Below, one piece after another: positions 1 through 9,632 of a DNA stretch of 49,648 nucleotides. The first letter of the stretch is position 1; each line of letters opens with the position of its first letter. Under the pieces are notes generated by a model that saw only the letters and a program-made list of their open reading frames with translations, did no database searches and had not been told where the DNA came from. Source of the stretch: Hydrogenophaga sp. Lineage in GTDB: Bacteria > Pseudomonadota > Gammaproteobacteria > Burkholderiales > Burkholderiaceae_C. The position numbers and the translations under genes are program-made. Where the stretch lies: positions 206,890 to 256,537 of the forward strand of contig NZ_WVZN01000017.1 in NCBI RefSeq assembly GCF_011772445.1, given 5' to 3'.

Positions 1-113
1 TTATTTCGCTACGCAGGGCACCCAGCGTCCGCGAGCCGAAGGCATGGTTCGAGTGCCAACAGACGAGTGCCAACGAGGTCGTCGGTGATTGGGTGTCCGG
101 CGTAGCGAAATAA
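1..113. repeat. Imperfect inverted-repeat element upstream of the sigma-54 activator
   Basis: Bases 1-24 and 90-113 are inverted copies matching at 22 of 24 positions; the outer 14 bases (TTATTTCGCTACGC) are perfect. Between them a 10-mer, GAGTGCCAAC, is repeated directly at 51-60 and 65-74. The right arm also pairs with a second copy of its inner part: 89-100 (TTGGGTGTCCGG) is the exact reverse complement of 166-177. The element looks like a dispersed intergenic repeat or a small non-autonomous element. It has no coding capacity, and the left end may continue outside the window. Confidence 0.6.
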
Positions 114-257
114 AGGAGGAGGAGCGGAGCGCGTCAGCGATCCGTTCCGGGGGACATTCGCGGAGCCGGACACCCAAGCGCCGATGACCGGAGCCTCCGG
201 AGAAGAAGCCCCCCGGGGGGACAAAAAAACATACCCCACCCGGGTACCATCCCGCCC
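114..257. other. Intergenic region upstream of the sigma-54 activator
   Basis: This GC-rich stretch holds the 166-177 arm that pairs with 89-100 and an A-tract (acaaaaaaaca) shortly before the activator start. I see no convincing sigma-70 promoter and only a weak ribosome binding site. Confidence 0.4.
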
Positions 258-1718
<1,461 letters not shown>

Positions 1719-1745
<27 letters not shown>

Positions 1746-1788
1746 TTTTCAGGCAGTCGGATCGCTTGGGCGCGTCTGAAATTCAGAC
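1719..1788. promoter_or_regulatory. Three palindromic upstream activator sites
   Basis: Three palindromes share a half-site close to GYCKGAA. Site 1 is 1719-1737, perfect 9+1+9 (TTGTCGGAA, T, TTCCGACAA). Site 2 is 1738-1756, 8+3+8 (CTGCCTGA, TTT, TCAGGCAG). Site 3 is 1774-1788, 7+1+7 (GTCTGAA, A, TTCAGAC). The first lies inside the last codons of the activator gene. They sit about 85-140 bp upstream of the predicted transcription start, the usual range for enhancers bound by sigma-54 activators. Confidence 0.7.
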
Positions 1789-1841
1789 ATATAGCCCCCC
1801 GCCGGAAAGGAAAACCGTTTCAGATCAACGGCTTGTCAAGC

Positions 1842-1857
1842 TGGCACGGCATGTGCA
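1842..1857 (+). promoter_or_regulatory. Sigma-54 (-24/-12) promoter
   Basis: TGGCACGGCATGTGCA matches the sigma-54 consensus TGGCAC-N5-TTGCA except for one base, and keeps the invariant GG-N10-GC spacing (GG at 1843-1844, GC at 1855-1856). It lies downstream of three activator palindromes and upstream of the ABC importer operon. Just after it, TGGCAC (1864-1869) and GTGCCA (1883-1888) could form a small hairpin in the leader. Confidence 0.72.
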
Positions 1858-1908
1858 CCACTGTGGCACGGCGCCACGCGCTGTGCCAGCAACCATCAGG
1901 AGACAAGC

Positions 1909-3105
1909 ATGTTCGACACCACCCGCCGCCTGGCGGTGATCGCCCTGGCCTGCACGGCCACCCTGGGTTTTGCCCAAGCCAACAAGGGTGAGATCCGCAT
2001 CGCCCACATCCACAGCAAGACCGGCCCGCTGGAGGCCTACGCCAAGCAGACCCACACGGGCCTGATGATGGGCCTGAACTACGCCACGGGCGGCACCATG
2101 ACGGTCGCGGGCAAGAAGATCGTGGTGATCGAGAAGGACGATCAGGGCAAGCCCGACGTGGGCAAGAGCCTGCTGGCCGCGGCCTACGCCGACGACAAGG
2201 TCGACCTCGCCATCGGCCCCACCGCCTCCCCGGTGGCCCTGGCCATGCTCCCCGTGGCCGAGGAGTACCGCAAGATCCTGCTGGTGGAGCCCGCCGTGGC
2301 CGACTCCATCACCGGCGACAAGTGGAACAAGTACATCTTCCGCACCGGCCGCAACAGCAGCCAGGACGCCGCCGCGAACGCCGTGGCGCTGGACGCTCCC
2401 AACAACGTGATCGGCGTGCTCGCCAACGACAACGCCTTCGGCCGCGACGCGGTAAAGGCCGCCAAGGACTTCACCACCAAGGCCAAGATCGTCCACGAGG
2501 AGTACCTGCCCGTGGGCACGACGGACTTCACCGCCGGCCTGCTGCGCCTGGTCGACAAACTCAAGGACCAGCCCGGCAACAAGTTCATTTCGGTCGTGTG
2601 GTCGGGCGCACCCACGCCCTTCGCCAAGATCGCCGAGATGGAGCTGGACAAGCGCTACGGCATCAAGCTCGCCACGGGCGGCAACATCCTGCCGGCCATG
2701 GTCGCCTACAAGCAGTTCCCGGGCATGGAGGGCGCGCTGTACTACTACTTCGGCATTCCCAAGAACCCGATCAACGAGGCCATGGTGTCGGAGCACTACC
2801 GCCAGTTCAAGCAGCCGCCGGACTTCTTCACGGCCGGTGGCTTCAGCGCCGCGATGGCCGTGGTGACCGCGCTCAAGAAAACCAACGGCGACACCAACAC
2901 CAACAAGCTCATCCAGACCATGGAGGGCATGAGCTTCGACACGCCCAAGGGCACCATGACCTTCCGCAAGGAAGACCACCAGGCCATGCAGAGCATGTAC
3001 CACTTCCGGATCAAGGCCGACCCGGCCTTCGCCTGGGGCGTGCCCGAGCTTGTTCGAGAGATCAAGCCGTCGGACATGAACATCCCGATCCGCAACAAGC
3101 GCTGA
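1909..3105 (+). CDS. ABC transporter periplasmic substrate-binding protein, Liv type
   Basis: This is a 398-residue periplasmic-binding protein of the branched-chain-amino-acid (Peripla_BP_6) fold. An N-terminal signal peptide (RRLAVIALACTATLGFA) ends near residue 24. The mature protein begins with the IRIAHIHSKTGPLEAY strand-loop typical of this family, followed by ligand-loop elements such as GPTASPVALAM. A good Shine-Dalgarno (AGGAGA) lies 6 bases before the ATG. It is the first gene of the importer operon and sets its specificity. In Burkholderiales this family often binds aromatic or other organic acids rather than amino acids; the true ligand cannot be read from the sequence. Confidence 0.9.
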   Translation: MFDTTRRLAVIALACTATLGFAQANKGEIRIAHIHSKTGPLEAYAKQTHTGLMMGLNYATGGTMTVAGKKIVVIEKDDQGKPDVGKSLLAAAYADDKVDLAIGPTASPVALAMLPVAEEYRKILLVEPAVADSITGDKWNKYIFRTGRNSSQDAAANAVALDAPNNVIGVLANDNAFGRDAVKAAKDFTTKAKIVHEEYLPVGTTDFTAGLLRLVDKLKDQPGNKFISVVWSGAPTPFAKIAEMELDKRYGIKLATGGNILPAMVAYKQFPGMEGALYYYFGIPKNPINEAMVSEHYRQFKQPPDFFTAGGFSAAMAVVTALKKTNGDTNTNKLIQTMEGMSFDTPKGTMTFRKEDHQAMQSMYHFRIKADPAFAWGVPELVREIKPSDMNIPIRNKR

Positions 3106-3139
3106 ACCTGGCGTGCGCCCGCCGGGCGCACGAACCCCC

Positions 3140-3901
3140 ATGCTGCAAACCTCGAACCTCACGGTCCGCTTCGGCGGGCACGTGGCGGTGAACGCTGTCT
3201 CCTGCGCGTTTGCGCCGGGCACGCTCACCGCCATCGTCGGCCCCAATGGTGCGGGCAAGACGACCTACTTCAACCTGATCTCCGGGCAGATCAAGGCCAG
3301 CGCCGGTACGGTGACGCTGGACGGGCGCGAACTGACGAACCTGAGCGCACCGCTGCGCACGCGTGCGGGCCTGGGGCGCGCCTTCCAGCTCACCAACCTG
3401 TTTCCGCAACTGAGCGTGCGCGAGAACGTGCGCATGGCGGTGCAGGCCCGCGCCGGCGCGGGCATGGACTTCTTTCGCATCTGGAGCGACCGCAAGGACC
3501 TGATCGAGCAGGCCGACCGCATCCTGGAGACCGTGGCCCTGGCCGACAAGGCCGAGGCGCGCGCGGCCAGCCTGCCGCACGGCGACCAGCGCAAGCTGGA
3601 GGTCGGCATCCTGATGGCCCTGGACCCCAAGGTCTACATGTTCGACGAGCCCACCGCCGGCATGAGCGTGGACGAGGTGCCGGTGATCCTCAACCTGATC
3701 CGGGGCCTCAAGGCCGACAAAAGCAAGACCATCCTGCTGGTGGAGCACAAGATGGACGTGGTGCGCGAGCTCTCGGACCGCATCATCGTGCTGCACAACG
3801 GCGAGCTGGTGGCCGACGGCGAACCCGACGTGGTGATTGCCTCGCCCGTGGTGCAGCAGGCCTACCTGGGCGTGAACCCGGAAGAGGAGGCCACGGCATG
3901 A
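3140..3901 (+). CDS. ABC transporter ATP-binding protein, LivG-like
   Basis: This 253-residue ATPase of the LivG class has Walker A GPNGAGKT (34-41), a signature loop written LPHGDQR (145-151) as usual for this subfamily, and Walker B VYMFDE (165-170). A GTG at 3113 is an alternative start nine codons upstream, but homologues begin close to the ATG at 3140 (MLQTSNLTVRFGG), so the ATG is preferred. The stop overlaps the start of the next ATPase gene (ATGA), which suggests translational coupling. It acts on the cytoplasmic face and powers import together with the following ATPase. Confidence 0.93.
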   Translation: MLQTSNLTVRFGGHVAVNAVSCAFAPGTLTAIVGPNGAGKTTYFNLISGQIKASAGTVTLDGRELTNLSAPLRTRAGLGRAFQLTNLFPQLSVRENVRMAVQARAGAGMDFFRIWSDRKDLIEQADRILETVALADKAEARAASLPHGDQRKLEVGILMALDPKVYMFDEPTAGMSVDEVPVILNLIRGLKADKSKTILLVEHKMDVVRELSDRIIVLHNGELVADGEPDVVIASPVVQQAYLGVNPEEEATA

Positions 3902-4635
3902 CGGCGCCGCTGCTGCAGCTCGATGGCGTGCACACGCACATCGGCGCGTACCACATCCTGCACGGCGTGGACCTGCAGGTGCCCGCCAACCAGCTCACCA
4001 TGCTGCTGGGCCGCAATGGCGCCGGCAAGACGACGACGCTGCGCACCATCATGGGCCTGTGGCACGCCAGCCAGGGCCGCATCACGCTCGCGGGCCAGGA
4101 CATCACCGCCAGGGCGACGCCGGACATCGCGCAGAGCGGCGTGGCCTACGTGCCCGAGAACATGGGCATCTTCGCGGACCTGAGCGTGAAGGAAAACATG
4201 CTGCTGGCCGCGCGTGGCGCTCGCACCATCGACGACGTGGACACGAAGCGCCTGGAATGGATCTTCGACATGTTCCCCGCGATGAAGAAGTTCTGGCTGC
4301 ACCCGGCGGGCAAGCTCTCGGGCGGGCAGAAGCAGATGCTCGCGGTCTCGCGCGCCATCGTCGAGCCGCGCCAGCTGCTGCTCATCGACGAGCCGAGCAA
4401 GGGCCTGGCCCCGGCCATCATCCAGAACATGATCGCGGCCTTCCGCGAGCTCAAGGCCGCGCAGACGACCCTCCTGCTCGTCGAGCAGAACTTCAACTTC
4501 GCGCGCCAGTTGGGCGACACGGTGGCCGTGATGGACGACGGCCGCGTGGTGCACAGCGGCGCGATGGCCGAACTCGCCGAGGACGTCGCGCTGCAGTCGC
4601 GCCTGCTCGGTCTCTCGCTGGGAGCGCATCAGTGA
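3898..4635 (+). CDS. ABC transporter ATP-binding protein, LivF-like
   Basis: This 245-residue ATPase of the LivF class has Walker A GRNGAGKT (38-45), signature LSGGQ (140-144) and Walker B LLLIDE (160-165), followed by the family-typical PSKGLAP. It begins in a 4-bp ATGA overlap with the preceding ATPase and ends in a GTGA overlap with the permease that follows. The paired LivG/LivF ATPases are normal for this transporter class. Confidence 0.93.
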   Translation: MTAPLLQLDGVHTHIGAYHILHGVDLQVPANQLTMLLGRNGAGKTTTLRTIMGLWHASQGRITLAGQDITARATPDIAQSGVAYVPENMGIFADLSVKENMLLAARGARTIDDVDTKRLEWIFDMFPAMKKFWLHPAGKLSGGQKQMLAVSRAIVEPRQLLLIDEPSKGLAPAIIQNMIAAFRELKAAQTTLLLVEQNFNFARQLGDTVAVMDDGRVVHSGAMAELAEDVALQSRLLGLSLGAHQ

Positions 4636-5666
4636 ACACCTCGGTGATCAACACCCCCGCCACCGGCAGCGTCGCCCGCTGGCAGGCCCTGAAAGACTTC
4701 GACTGGAAGCCCGTGGCCCTGGTGCCGTTGCTGGCCGCGCTGGCGCTGCCGGCCGTGGGCAGCGGCTCGACCTGGCTCACGCTCACCGTGGCCGGCCTGG
4801 CCATGGGCCTCATCGTCTTCATCATCGCCTCGGGCCTCACGCTCGTGTTCGGCCTGATGGACGTGCTCAACTTCGGCCACGGCGTGTTCATCGCGCTGGG
4901 CGCCTTCGTCGCCGTCAGTGTGTTCGGCGGCCTCAACGCCTACGCCATCGCCGACAGCTTCTGGCTCAACCTGCTGGCCCTGGTGCCCGCGATGCTGGTG
5001 GCCATGCTGGTGGCCGGAGCCATCGGCCTGGTGTTCGAGCGCTTCATCGTGCGCCCGGTCTACGGCCAGCACCTGAAGCAGATCCTCATCACCATGGGCG
5101 GCATGATCATCGGCGAGGAACTGATCAAGGTGATCTGGGGCCCGGGCCAGCTCGCGCTGCCGCTGCCCGAAACCCTGCGCGGCAGTTTCATCATCGGCGA
5201 TGCGTCGATCGAGAAGTACCGCCTGCTGGCCATGGCCGTGGGCATCGCGGTGTTCGCCGTCATGGTCTGGACGCTCAACCGCACCAAGGTCGGCCTGCTC
5301 ATTCGCGCCGGCGTGCAGGACCGCGAGATGGTCGAGTCCCTGGGCTACCGCATCCAGCGCCTGTTCGTGGGCGTGTTCGTGGCTGGCAGCGCACTGGCCG
5401 GCCTGGGCGGCGTGATGTGGGGCCTGTACCAGCAGACCGTGCTGCCGCAGATGGGCGCGCAGGTCAATGTGCTGATCTTCATCGTCATCATCATCGGCGG
5501 CCTGGGCTCCACGCTGGGCGCGCTGGTGGGCGCGCTGCTGGTGGGCCTGATGGCCAACTACACGGGCTTTCTCATGCCCAAGGTGGCGCTGTTCTCGAAC
5601 ATCGCGCTCATGGTCGCCATCCTGCTGTGGCGGCCGCAGGGTGTCTACCCCGTCGCGAACAGATGA
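4632..5666 (+). CDS. ABC transporter permease, LivH-like
   Basis: This is a 344-residue inner-membrane permease. The preferred start is the GTG at 4632, which overlaps the stop of the upstream ATPase gene and has GGAG upstream. Hydrophobic segments run from about residue 25 to the C-terminus, and the conserved GLTLVFGLMDVLNFGHG segment of LivH permeases is present. Near the C-terminus is the usual IIIIGGLGSTLGALVGA helix. It should pair with the second permease to form the membrane channel. Confidence 0.9.
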   Translation: MNTSVINTPATGSVARWQALKDFDWKPVALVPLLAALALPAVGSGSTWLTLTVAGLAMGLIVFIIASGLTLVFGLMDVLNFGHGVFIALGAFVAVSVFGGLNAYAIADSFWLNLLALVPAMLVAMLVAGAIGLVFERFIVRPVYGQHLKQILITMGGMIIGEELIKVIWGPGQLALPLPETLRGSFIIGDASIEKYRLLAMAVGIAVFAVMVWTLNRTKVGLLIRAGVQDREMVESLGYRIQRLFVGVFVAGSALAGLGGVMWGLYQQTVLPQMGAQVNVLIFIVIIIGGLGSTLGALVGALLVGLMANYTGFLMPKVALFSNIALMVAILLWRPQGVYPVANR

Positions 5667-5806
5667 ACACCCCCCGCGCCGCCGTCGGCGTCACCCCCCT
5701 GAAGGGGGGCGCAGCCTGTGGCCCGGCAAAGCCGGTTCCACGGCTGCCGCGCCTGGCGGGCCTGGCACTCGCCCCCGTTCTTCGGTCCTGAGAGGCTCGA
5801 TCCACC
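5667..5806. repeat. GC-rich hairpin spacer inside the transporter operon
   Basis: This 140-bp gap between the two permease genes holds two hairpins: CCCCCC-TGAA-GGGGGG (5694-5709) and, shortly after, CCGG-CAAAG-CCGG. Everywhere else in the operon adjacent genes overlap or lie within about 35 bases. The composition resembles dispersed intergenic repeats of Comamonadaceae, but I cannot confirm other copies from this window. It could dampen transcription or stabilise upstream mRNA. Confidence 0.45.
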
Positions 5807-6904
5807 ATGTTGTCCCGTCTGCTCTCCCATGATCTCCCGCGCAGCCGCTGGCTCGCCATCCTGCTCGTGCTGCTGGTGCTGGGCCTGGCCTTCGCGCCCT
5901 TCCTGTTTCCGGGCGTGAAGGCGCTCAACGTCGCGGCCAAGGTGCTGATCTTCATCGCGCTGGTGGTCAGCTTCGACCTGCTGCTGGGCTACACCGGCAT
6001 CGTGAGCTTCGCGCACACCATGTTCTTCGGCATCGGCGCGTACGGCATCGCCATCTCGGCCAATGCCATGGGCCCCACCTGGTGGGCGCTGGTGGTGGGC
6101 GCGGTCGGTGCGCTGCTGCTCTCGTTGCTGCTGTCGCTGCTCATCGGCCTGTTCTCGCTGCGCGTGCGGGCGATCTTCTTCGCCATGATCACGCTGGCCG
6201 TGGCCTCGGCCTTTCTCACACTGGCCTCGCAGCTGTCCGACATCACCGGCGGCGAGGACGGCCTGACCTTCCGCCTGCCCGAGCTGCTGTCGCCCGGCTT
6301 CGCGCTGATGGAGGAGGATTTCGAGGGCCCCTTCGGCCCGGTCTCGCTCAACGGCCGCTTCATCACCTACTACCTGCTGTTTACCAGCGTGGTGGCCATG
6401 TTCCTGGTGATGCTGCGCATCGTGAACTCTCCCTTCGGCCGCGTGCTGCAGGCCATTCGCGAGAACGACTTCCGCGCCGAGGCCCTGGGCTATCGCGTGG
6501 TGGTGTACCGCACGCTGTCGAACGTGATCGCCGCGTCCTTCGCCACGCTGGCGGGCTGCCTGCTCGCGCTCTGGCTGCGCTACAACGGGCCGGACACCTC
6601 GCTGTCCTTCGAGATCATGCTGGACATCCTGCTCATCGTCGTCATCGGCGGCATGGGTACGCTCTACGGCGCCATCATCGGCAGCGTGGTCTTCCTGGTG
6701 GCGCAGAGCTACCTGCAGGACCTGCTGCGCTGGCTCGGCGGCCTGTTCGAAGGCCTGCCGCTGCTGCCCGCGCTGCTCACGCCCGATCGCTGGCTGCTCT
6801 GGCTGGGCCTGCTGTTCGTGCTCTCGGTCTACCACTTCCCCACGGGCGTCGTCGGCAAGCTGCGCGAGCGCGCACTGGCCAGGGCCACGAAGGAGTCCAC
6901 ATGA
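5807..6904 (+). CDS. ABC transporter permease, LivM-like
   Basis: This 365-residue inner-membrane permease of the LivM class has about ten hydrophobic stretches. It carries the family segment GYTGIVSFAHTMFFGIGAYG near residue 65 and the cytoplasmic coupling region AIRENDFRAEALGYR before the last helices. It follows a 140-bp hairpin spacer, and its stop overlaps the hydrolase start (ATGA). With the LivH-like protein it completes the transmembrane part of the importer. Confidence 0.92.
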   Translation: MLSRLLSHDLPRSRWLAILLVLLVLGLAFAPFLFPGVKALNVAAKVLIFIALVVSFDLLLGYTGIVSFAHTMFFGIGAYGIAISANAMGPTWWALVVGAVGALLLSLLLSLLIGLFSLRVRAIFFAMITLAVASAFLTLASQLSDITGGEDGLTFRLPELLSPGFALMEEDFEGPFGPVSLNGRFITYYLLFTSVVAMFLVMLRIVNSPFGRVLQAIRENDFRAEALGYRVVVYRTLSNVIAASFATLAGCLLALWLRYNGPDTSLSFEIMLDILLIVVIGGMGTLYGAIIGSVVFLVAQSYLQDLLRWLGGLFEGLPLLPALLTPDRWLLWLGLLFVLSVYHFPTGVVGKLRERALARATKEST

Positions 6905-7764
6905 ACTTCGCCGCGCTCGAACCGCGCTCGCGCTACATCACCTGCGAGGAGCGCGAGATCCACTTCATGGACTGGGTGCCCGCGCAGGCCGGCGGCCCGG
7001 TGGTGGTGGCCTGGCACGGTCTGGCGCGCACCGGGCGCGACATGGACCCGCTGGCCGCGCACCTGTGCGCCCAGGGCTGGCGCGTGATCTGCCCCGACAC
7101 CATCGGGCGCGGTCTCTCGCAGTGGAGCCGCGATCCGAAGGCGGAGTACTGCCTCGACTTCTATTCGAAGCTGGCGAAGTCGCTGGTCGATCAGCTCGCG
7201 CTGGACCGCTTCCACTGGGTGGGCACGTCCATGGGCGGCGCTATCGGCATGGTGTGCGCGGCGGGGCCGCTGCGCGGGCGCATCGAGCGCCTCGTGCTCA
7301 ACGACATCGGCCCGCAGCTCGCGCCGGCGGCGGTGCAGCGCATCCGCAGCTACGCTGGCAGCCCCTCGGCCTTCGACACCATGCGCGAGCTGGAACAGTA
7401 CTTCCGCGAGGTCTACAAGCCCTACGGTCACCTGCCCGACAAGCAATGGCGCCTGCTCAGCGAAAGCTCCATGCGCCGCCTGCCCGACGGCCGCGTGACG
7501 CCGCACTACGACCCGGCCATGGCGCAGCAGTTCGAGCACCACCCGCATGACTACGATCTGTGGCCGGTGTTCGACAGCATCGACGTGCCGGTGCTGTGCC
7601 TGCGCGGGGCCGACTCCGACCTGCTGCTGGCCGAGACCGCCGAGGCCATGCGCGACCGCGGCCCGCGCGCGCTGGTGGTGACGATTCCCGGCTGCGGGCA
7701 CGCGCCCGCGCTCAACGTGCCGGACCAATTGGAGCTGGTGCAGCGTTTCCTGGCGGGGCACTGA
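6901..7764 (+). CDS. Alpha/beta-fold hydrolase, last gene of the importer operon
   Basis: This 287-residue cytoplasmic alpha/beta hydrolase starts in a 4-bp overlap with the LivM-like permease gene. The oxyanion region is WHGLART, the nucleophile elbow is GTSMGG, a likely acid is in the GADSDLL segment, and the catalytic His is in GCGHAPAL. The family includes esterases, lactonases and C-C hydrolases. Tight coupling to an importer suggests it cleaves the imported compound or its first product, for example an ester or lactone; this is an inference. No signal peptide is seen. Confidence 0.85.
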   Translation: MNFAALEPRSRYITCEEREIHFMDWVPAQAGGPVVVAWHGLARTGRDMDPLAAHLCAQGWRVICPDTIGRGLSQWSRDPKAEYCLDFYSKLAKSLVDQLALDRFHWVGTSMGGAIGMVCAAGPLRGRIERLVLNDIGPQLAPAAVQRIRSYAGSPSAFDTMRELEQYFREVYKPYGHLPDKQWRLLSESSMRRLPDGRVTPHYDPAMAQQFEHHPHDYDLWPVFDSIDVPVLCLRGADSDLLLAETAEAMRDRGPRALVVTIPGCGHAPALNVPDQLELVQRFLAGH

Positions 7765-7773
7765 ACGCGCGGC

Positions 7774-8862
7774 TCAGTCCCTGGCGCCCAGGGCCAGCGC
7801 GCGTTCGCGGCTGGCGGCGCGCCCGGCCTCGTCGGCCGGCGCCGTGGGCCAGCCCTGCAGGTGCCGCAGCGTGATGTCGCCCAGCGCCCGGATCCACTCT
7901 TCGCGGTCGTTGAGGCAGGGGATGTACGAGAAGCGCTCGCCGCCGGCCTTCAGGAAGGCCGCGCGCGCCTCCATGTCGATCTCCTCCAGCGTCTCGATGC
8001 AGTCGCCGGTGAAGCCGGGGCAGATGAGGTCCACGCTCTTCACGCCATCGCCCGCGAGTCTCACCAGCGTGGGCTCGGTGTAGGGCTCGAGCCACTTCGC
8101 CTTGCCGAAGCGGCTTTGGAAGGTGAGGACGAAGCGATCGGGCGGCAGGCCCAGGGCCTGCGCCAGCAGGCGCCCGGTCTTGTGGCATTCGCAGTGGTAC
8201 GGGTCGCCCAGGTGCAAGGTGCGCTCGGGCACGCCGTGGAAACTCATCACCAGCCGCTCGGCCTGGCCATGGGCTTGCCAGTGTTCGCGCACCGAACGGG
8301 CCAGCGCCTCGATGTAGCCCGGGTCGTCGTGGTAGCGGTTGACGAAGCGCAGTTCGGGCAGCGCGCGCTGCCTGGCGCTCCAGGCGTTCACGGCGTCGAC
8401 CACACTGGCTGTGGTGGTGCCGCTGTATTGCGGGTAGGCCGGCAGCACCAGCACGCGCGTGGCGCCTTGTGCCTTCAGCTCGTCCAGCACCGAGGCGATG
8501 GATGGGTTGCCATAGCGCATGGCGTATCGCACCAGCAGCGAATGCCCGCGCTCGCCCAGGTGACCCAGCAGGCGCTTGGCCTGCCGCTCGGTCCACACCT
8601 TCAGTGGCGAGCCTTCGGGCATCCACACGCTTCTGTATTTCGCGGCCGACTTCGCCGGGCGCACGCGCAGGATCACGCCGTGCAGGATGGGCCACCACAG
8701 CAGGCGCGGGATCTCGACCACGCGTGGGTCGCCGAGGAATTCGGCGAGGTAGCGGCGCAGCGCGGCGGGGCTGGGTTCGTCGGGCGTCCCCAGGTTGCAC
8801 CAGATCACCGCCGTGCGCTCGGTGCGGCCATGGACGTGGGGCGGTTCGGTGGCGAAGGGCAT
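7774..8862 (-). CDS. hemH: Ferrochelatase
   Basis: This 362-residue protein inserts Fe2+ into protoporphyrin IX in the last step of haem synthesis. The start MPFATEPP followed by VIWCNLGTPDEPSP matches the family N-terminus. The catalytic His is in SFHGVPERT (His209) and the conserved acidic helix is DCIETLEEI (Glu290). A CECHKTG segment follows the active-site His. The gene is divergent from the HAD phosphatase gene, with only 19 bp between start codons, and convergent with the hydrolase gene on the other side. Confidence 0.96.
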   Translation of the reverse strand: MPFATEPPHVHGRTERTAVIWCNLGTPDEPSPAALRRYLAEFLGDPRVVEIPRLLWWPILHGVILRVRPAKSAAKYRSVWMPEGSPLKVWTERQAKRLLGHLGERGHSLLVRYAMRYGNPSIASVLDELKAQGATRVLVLPAYPQYSGTTTASVVDAVNAWSARQRALPELRFVNRYHDDPGYIEALARSVREHWQAHGQAERLVMSFHGVPERTLHLGDPYHCECHKTGRLLAQALGLPPDRFVLTFQSRFGKAKWLEPYTEPTLVRLAGDGVKSVDLICPGFTGDCIETLEEIDMEARAAFLKAGGERFSYIPCLNDREEWIRALGDITLRHLQGWPTAPADEAGRAASRERALALGARD

Positions 8863-8881
8863 GCGCTATTCTCTCGCAAGC

Positions 8882-9619
8882 ATGAAAGACTCACCGAGCT
8901 CGGACCCCGTGTCCGGCGCCGCCACGCTGGACCCATCGCGTGTGCGCGCCATCAGCATCGACCTCGACGACACGCTCTGGCCGATCGGGCCCACCATCGA
9001 ACGCGCCGAGGCCGCGCTGCTCGCCTGGTTTCGCGAGCACGCGCCCGCCGCCGCCATCCTCGCGGCCAACCCGCAGTCGCTGCGTGAGGCGCGGCATTTC
9101 CTGCAGATCAAGCGACCCGACCTCTCGCACGACCTGAGCGCGCTGCGGCGCGAATCGATCCGTTTCGTGCTGATCAAGGGCGGCGACAACCCCGAACTCG
9201 CGGAAGAGGCCTTCGACGTCTTCTTCGCCGAACGCCAGCGCGTGGAGCTGTTCGACGACGCCTTGCCCGCACTGGAATGGCTGGCTGGCCGCTACCCGGT
9301 GGTGGCCTTGTCCAACGGCAACGCGGACGTGCACCGCATCGGCCTCGGCCAGCACTTTCGCGCGGCCATCAGCGCGCGCGAGTTCGGTGTGGCCAAGCCC
9401 GACGCGCGCATCTTTCACGCCGCCGCCAGCGCGGCCGGCGTGCGCCCGGGCGAGGTGCTGCACATCGGCGACGACCAGCAGCTCGACGCCCTGGGCGCGC
9501 TGGTGGCCGGCCTGCAGGTGGCCTGGCTCAACCGAGAGGGCCACGGCTGGGACCACGCACCGCTGGTGCCGCAGACCACCGTGGCCGACCTCATGACGCT
9601 GTGCAACCAGCTGGCCTGA
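8882..9619 (+). CDS. HAD-superfamily phosphatase, YigB-like
   Basis: This 245-residue haloacid-dehalogenase-type hydrolase has the nucleophile motif DLDDTLWP (Asp27, Asp29), motif II in LSNGNADV, the conserved Lys in FGVAKPDARIF and motif IV HIGDDQQLDALGA. It resembles the YigB group, whose E. coli member dephosphorylates FMN and a riboflavin precursor. The ATG at 8882 lies only 19 bp from the divergent hemH start and has no clear Shine-Dalgarno; an in-frame GTG a few codons later is an alternative. Confidence 0.85.
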   Translation: MKDSPSSDPVSGAATLDPSRVRAISIDLDDTLWPIGPTIERAEAALLAWFREHAPAAAILAANPQSLREARHFLQIKRPDLSHDLSALRRESIRFVLIKGGDNPELAEEAFDVFFAERQRVELFDDALPALEWLAGRYPVVALSNGNADVHRIGLGQHFRAAISAREFGVAKPDARIFHAAASAAGVRPGEVLHIGDDQQLDALGALVAGLQVAWLNREGHGWDHAPLVPQTTVADLMTLCNQLA

Positions 9620-9632
9620 GGGTGCACGGCGC

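Noticed and set aside
1864..1888. Second sigma-54 -24 element (TGGCAC at 1864)
   Set aside because: The invariant GC at the required spacing is missing, so it is more likely one arm of a small leader hairpin.
3113..3139. GTG start nine codons upstream for the LivG-like ATPase
   Set aside because: The added residues (RPPGARTP-like) are not family-typical, and the ATG at 3140 matches the usual N-terminus.
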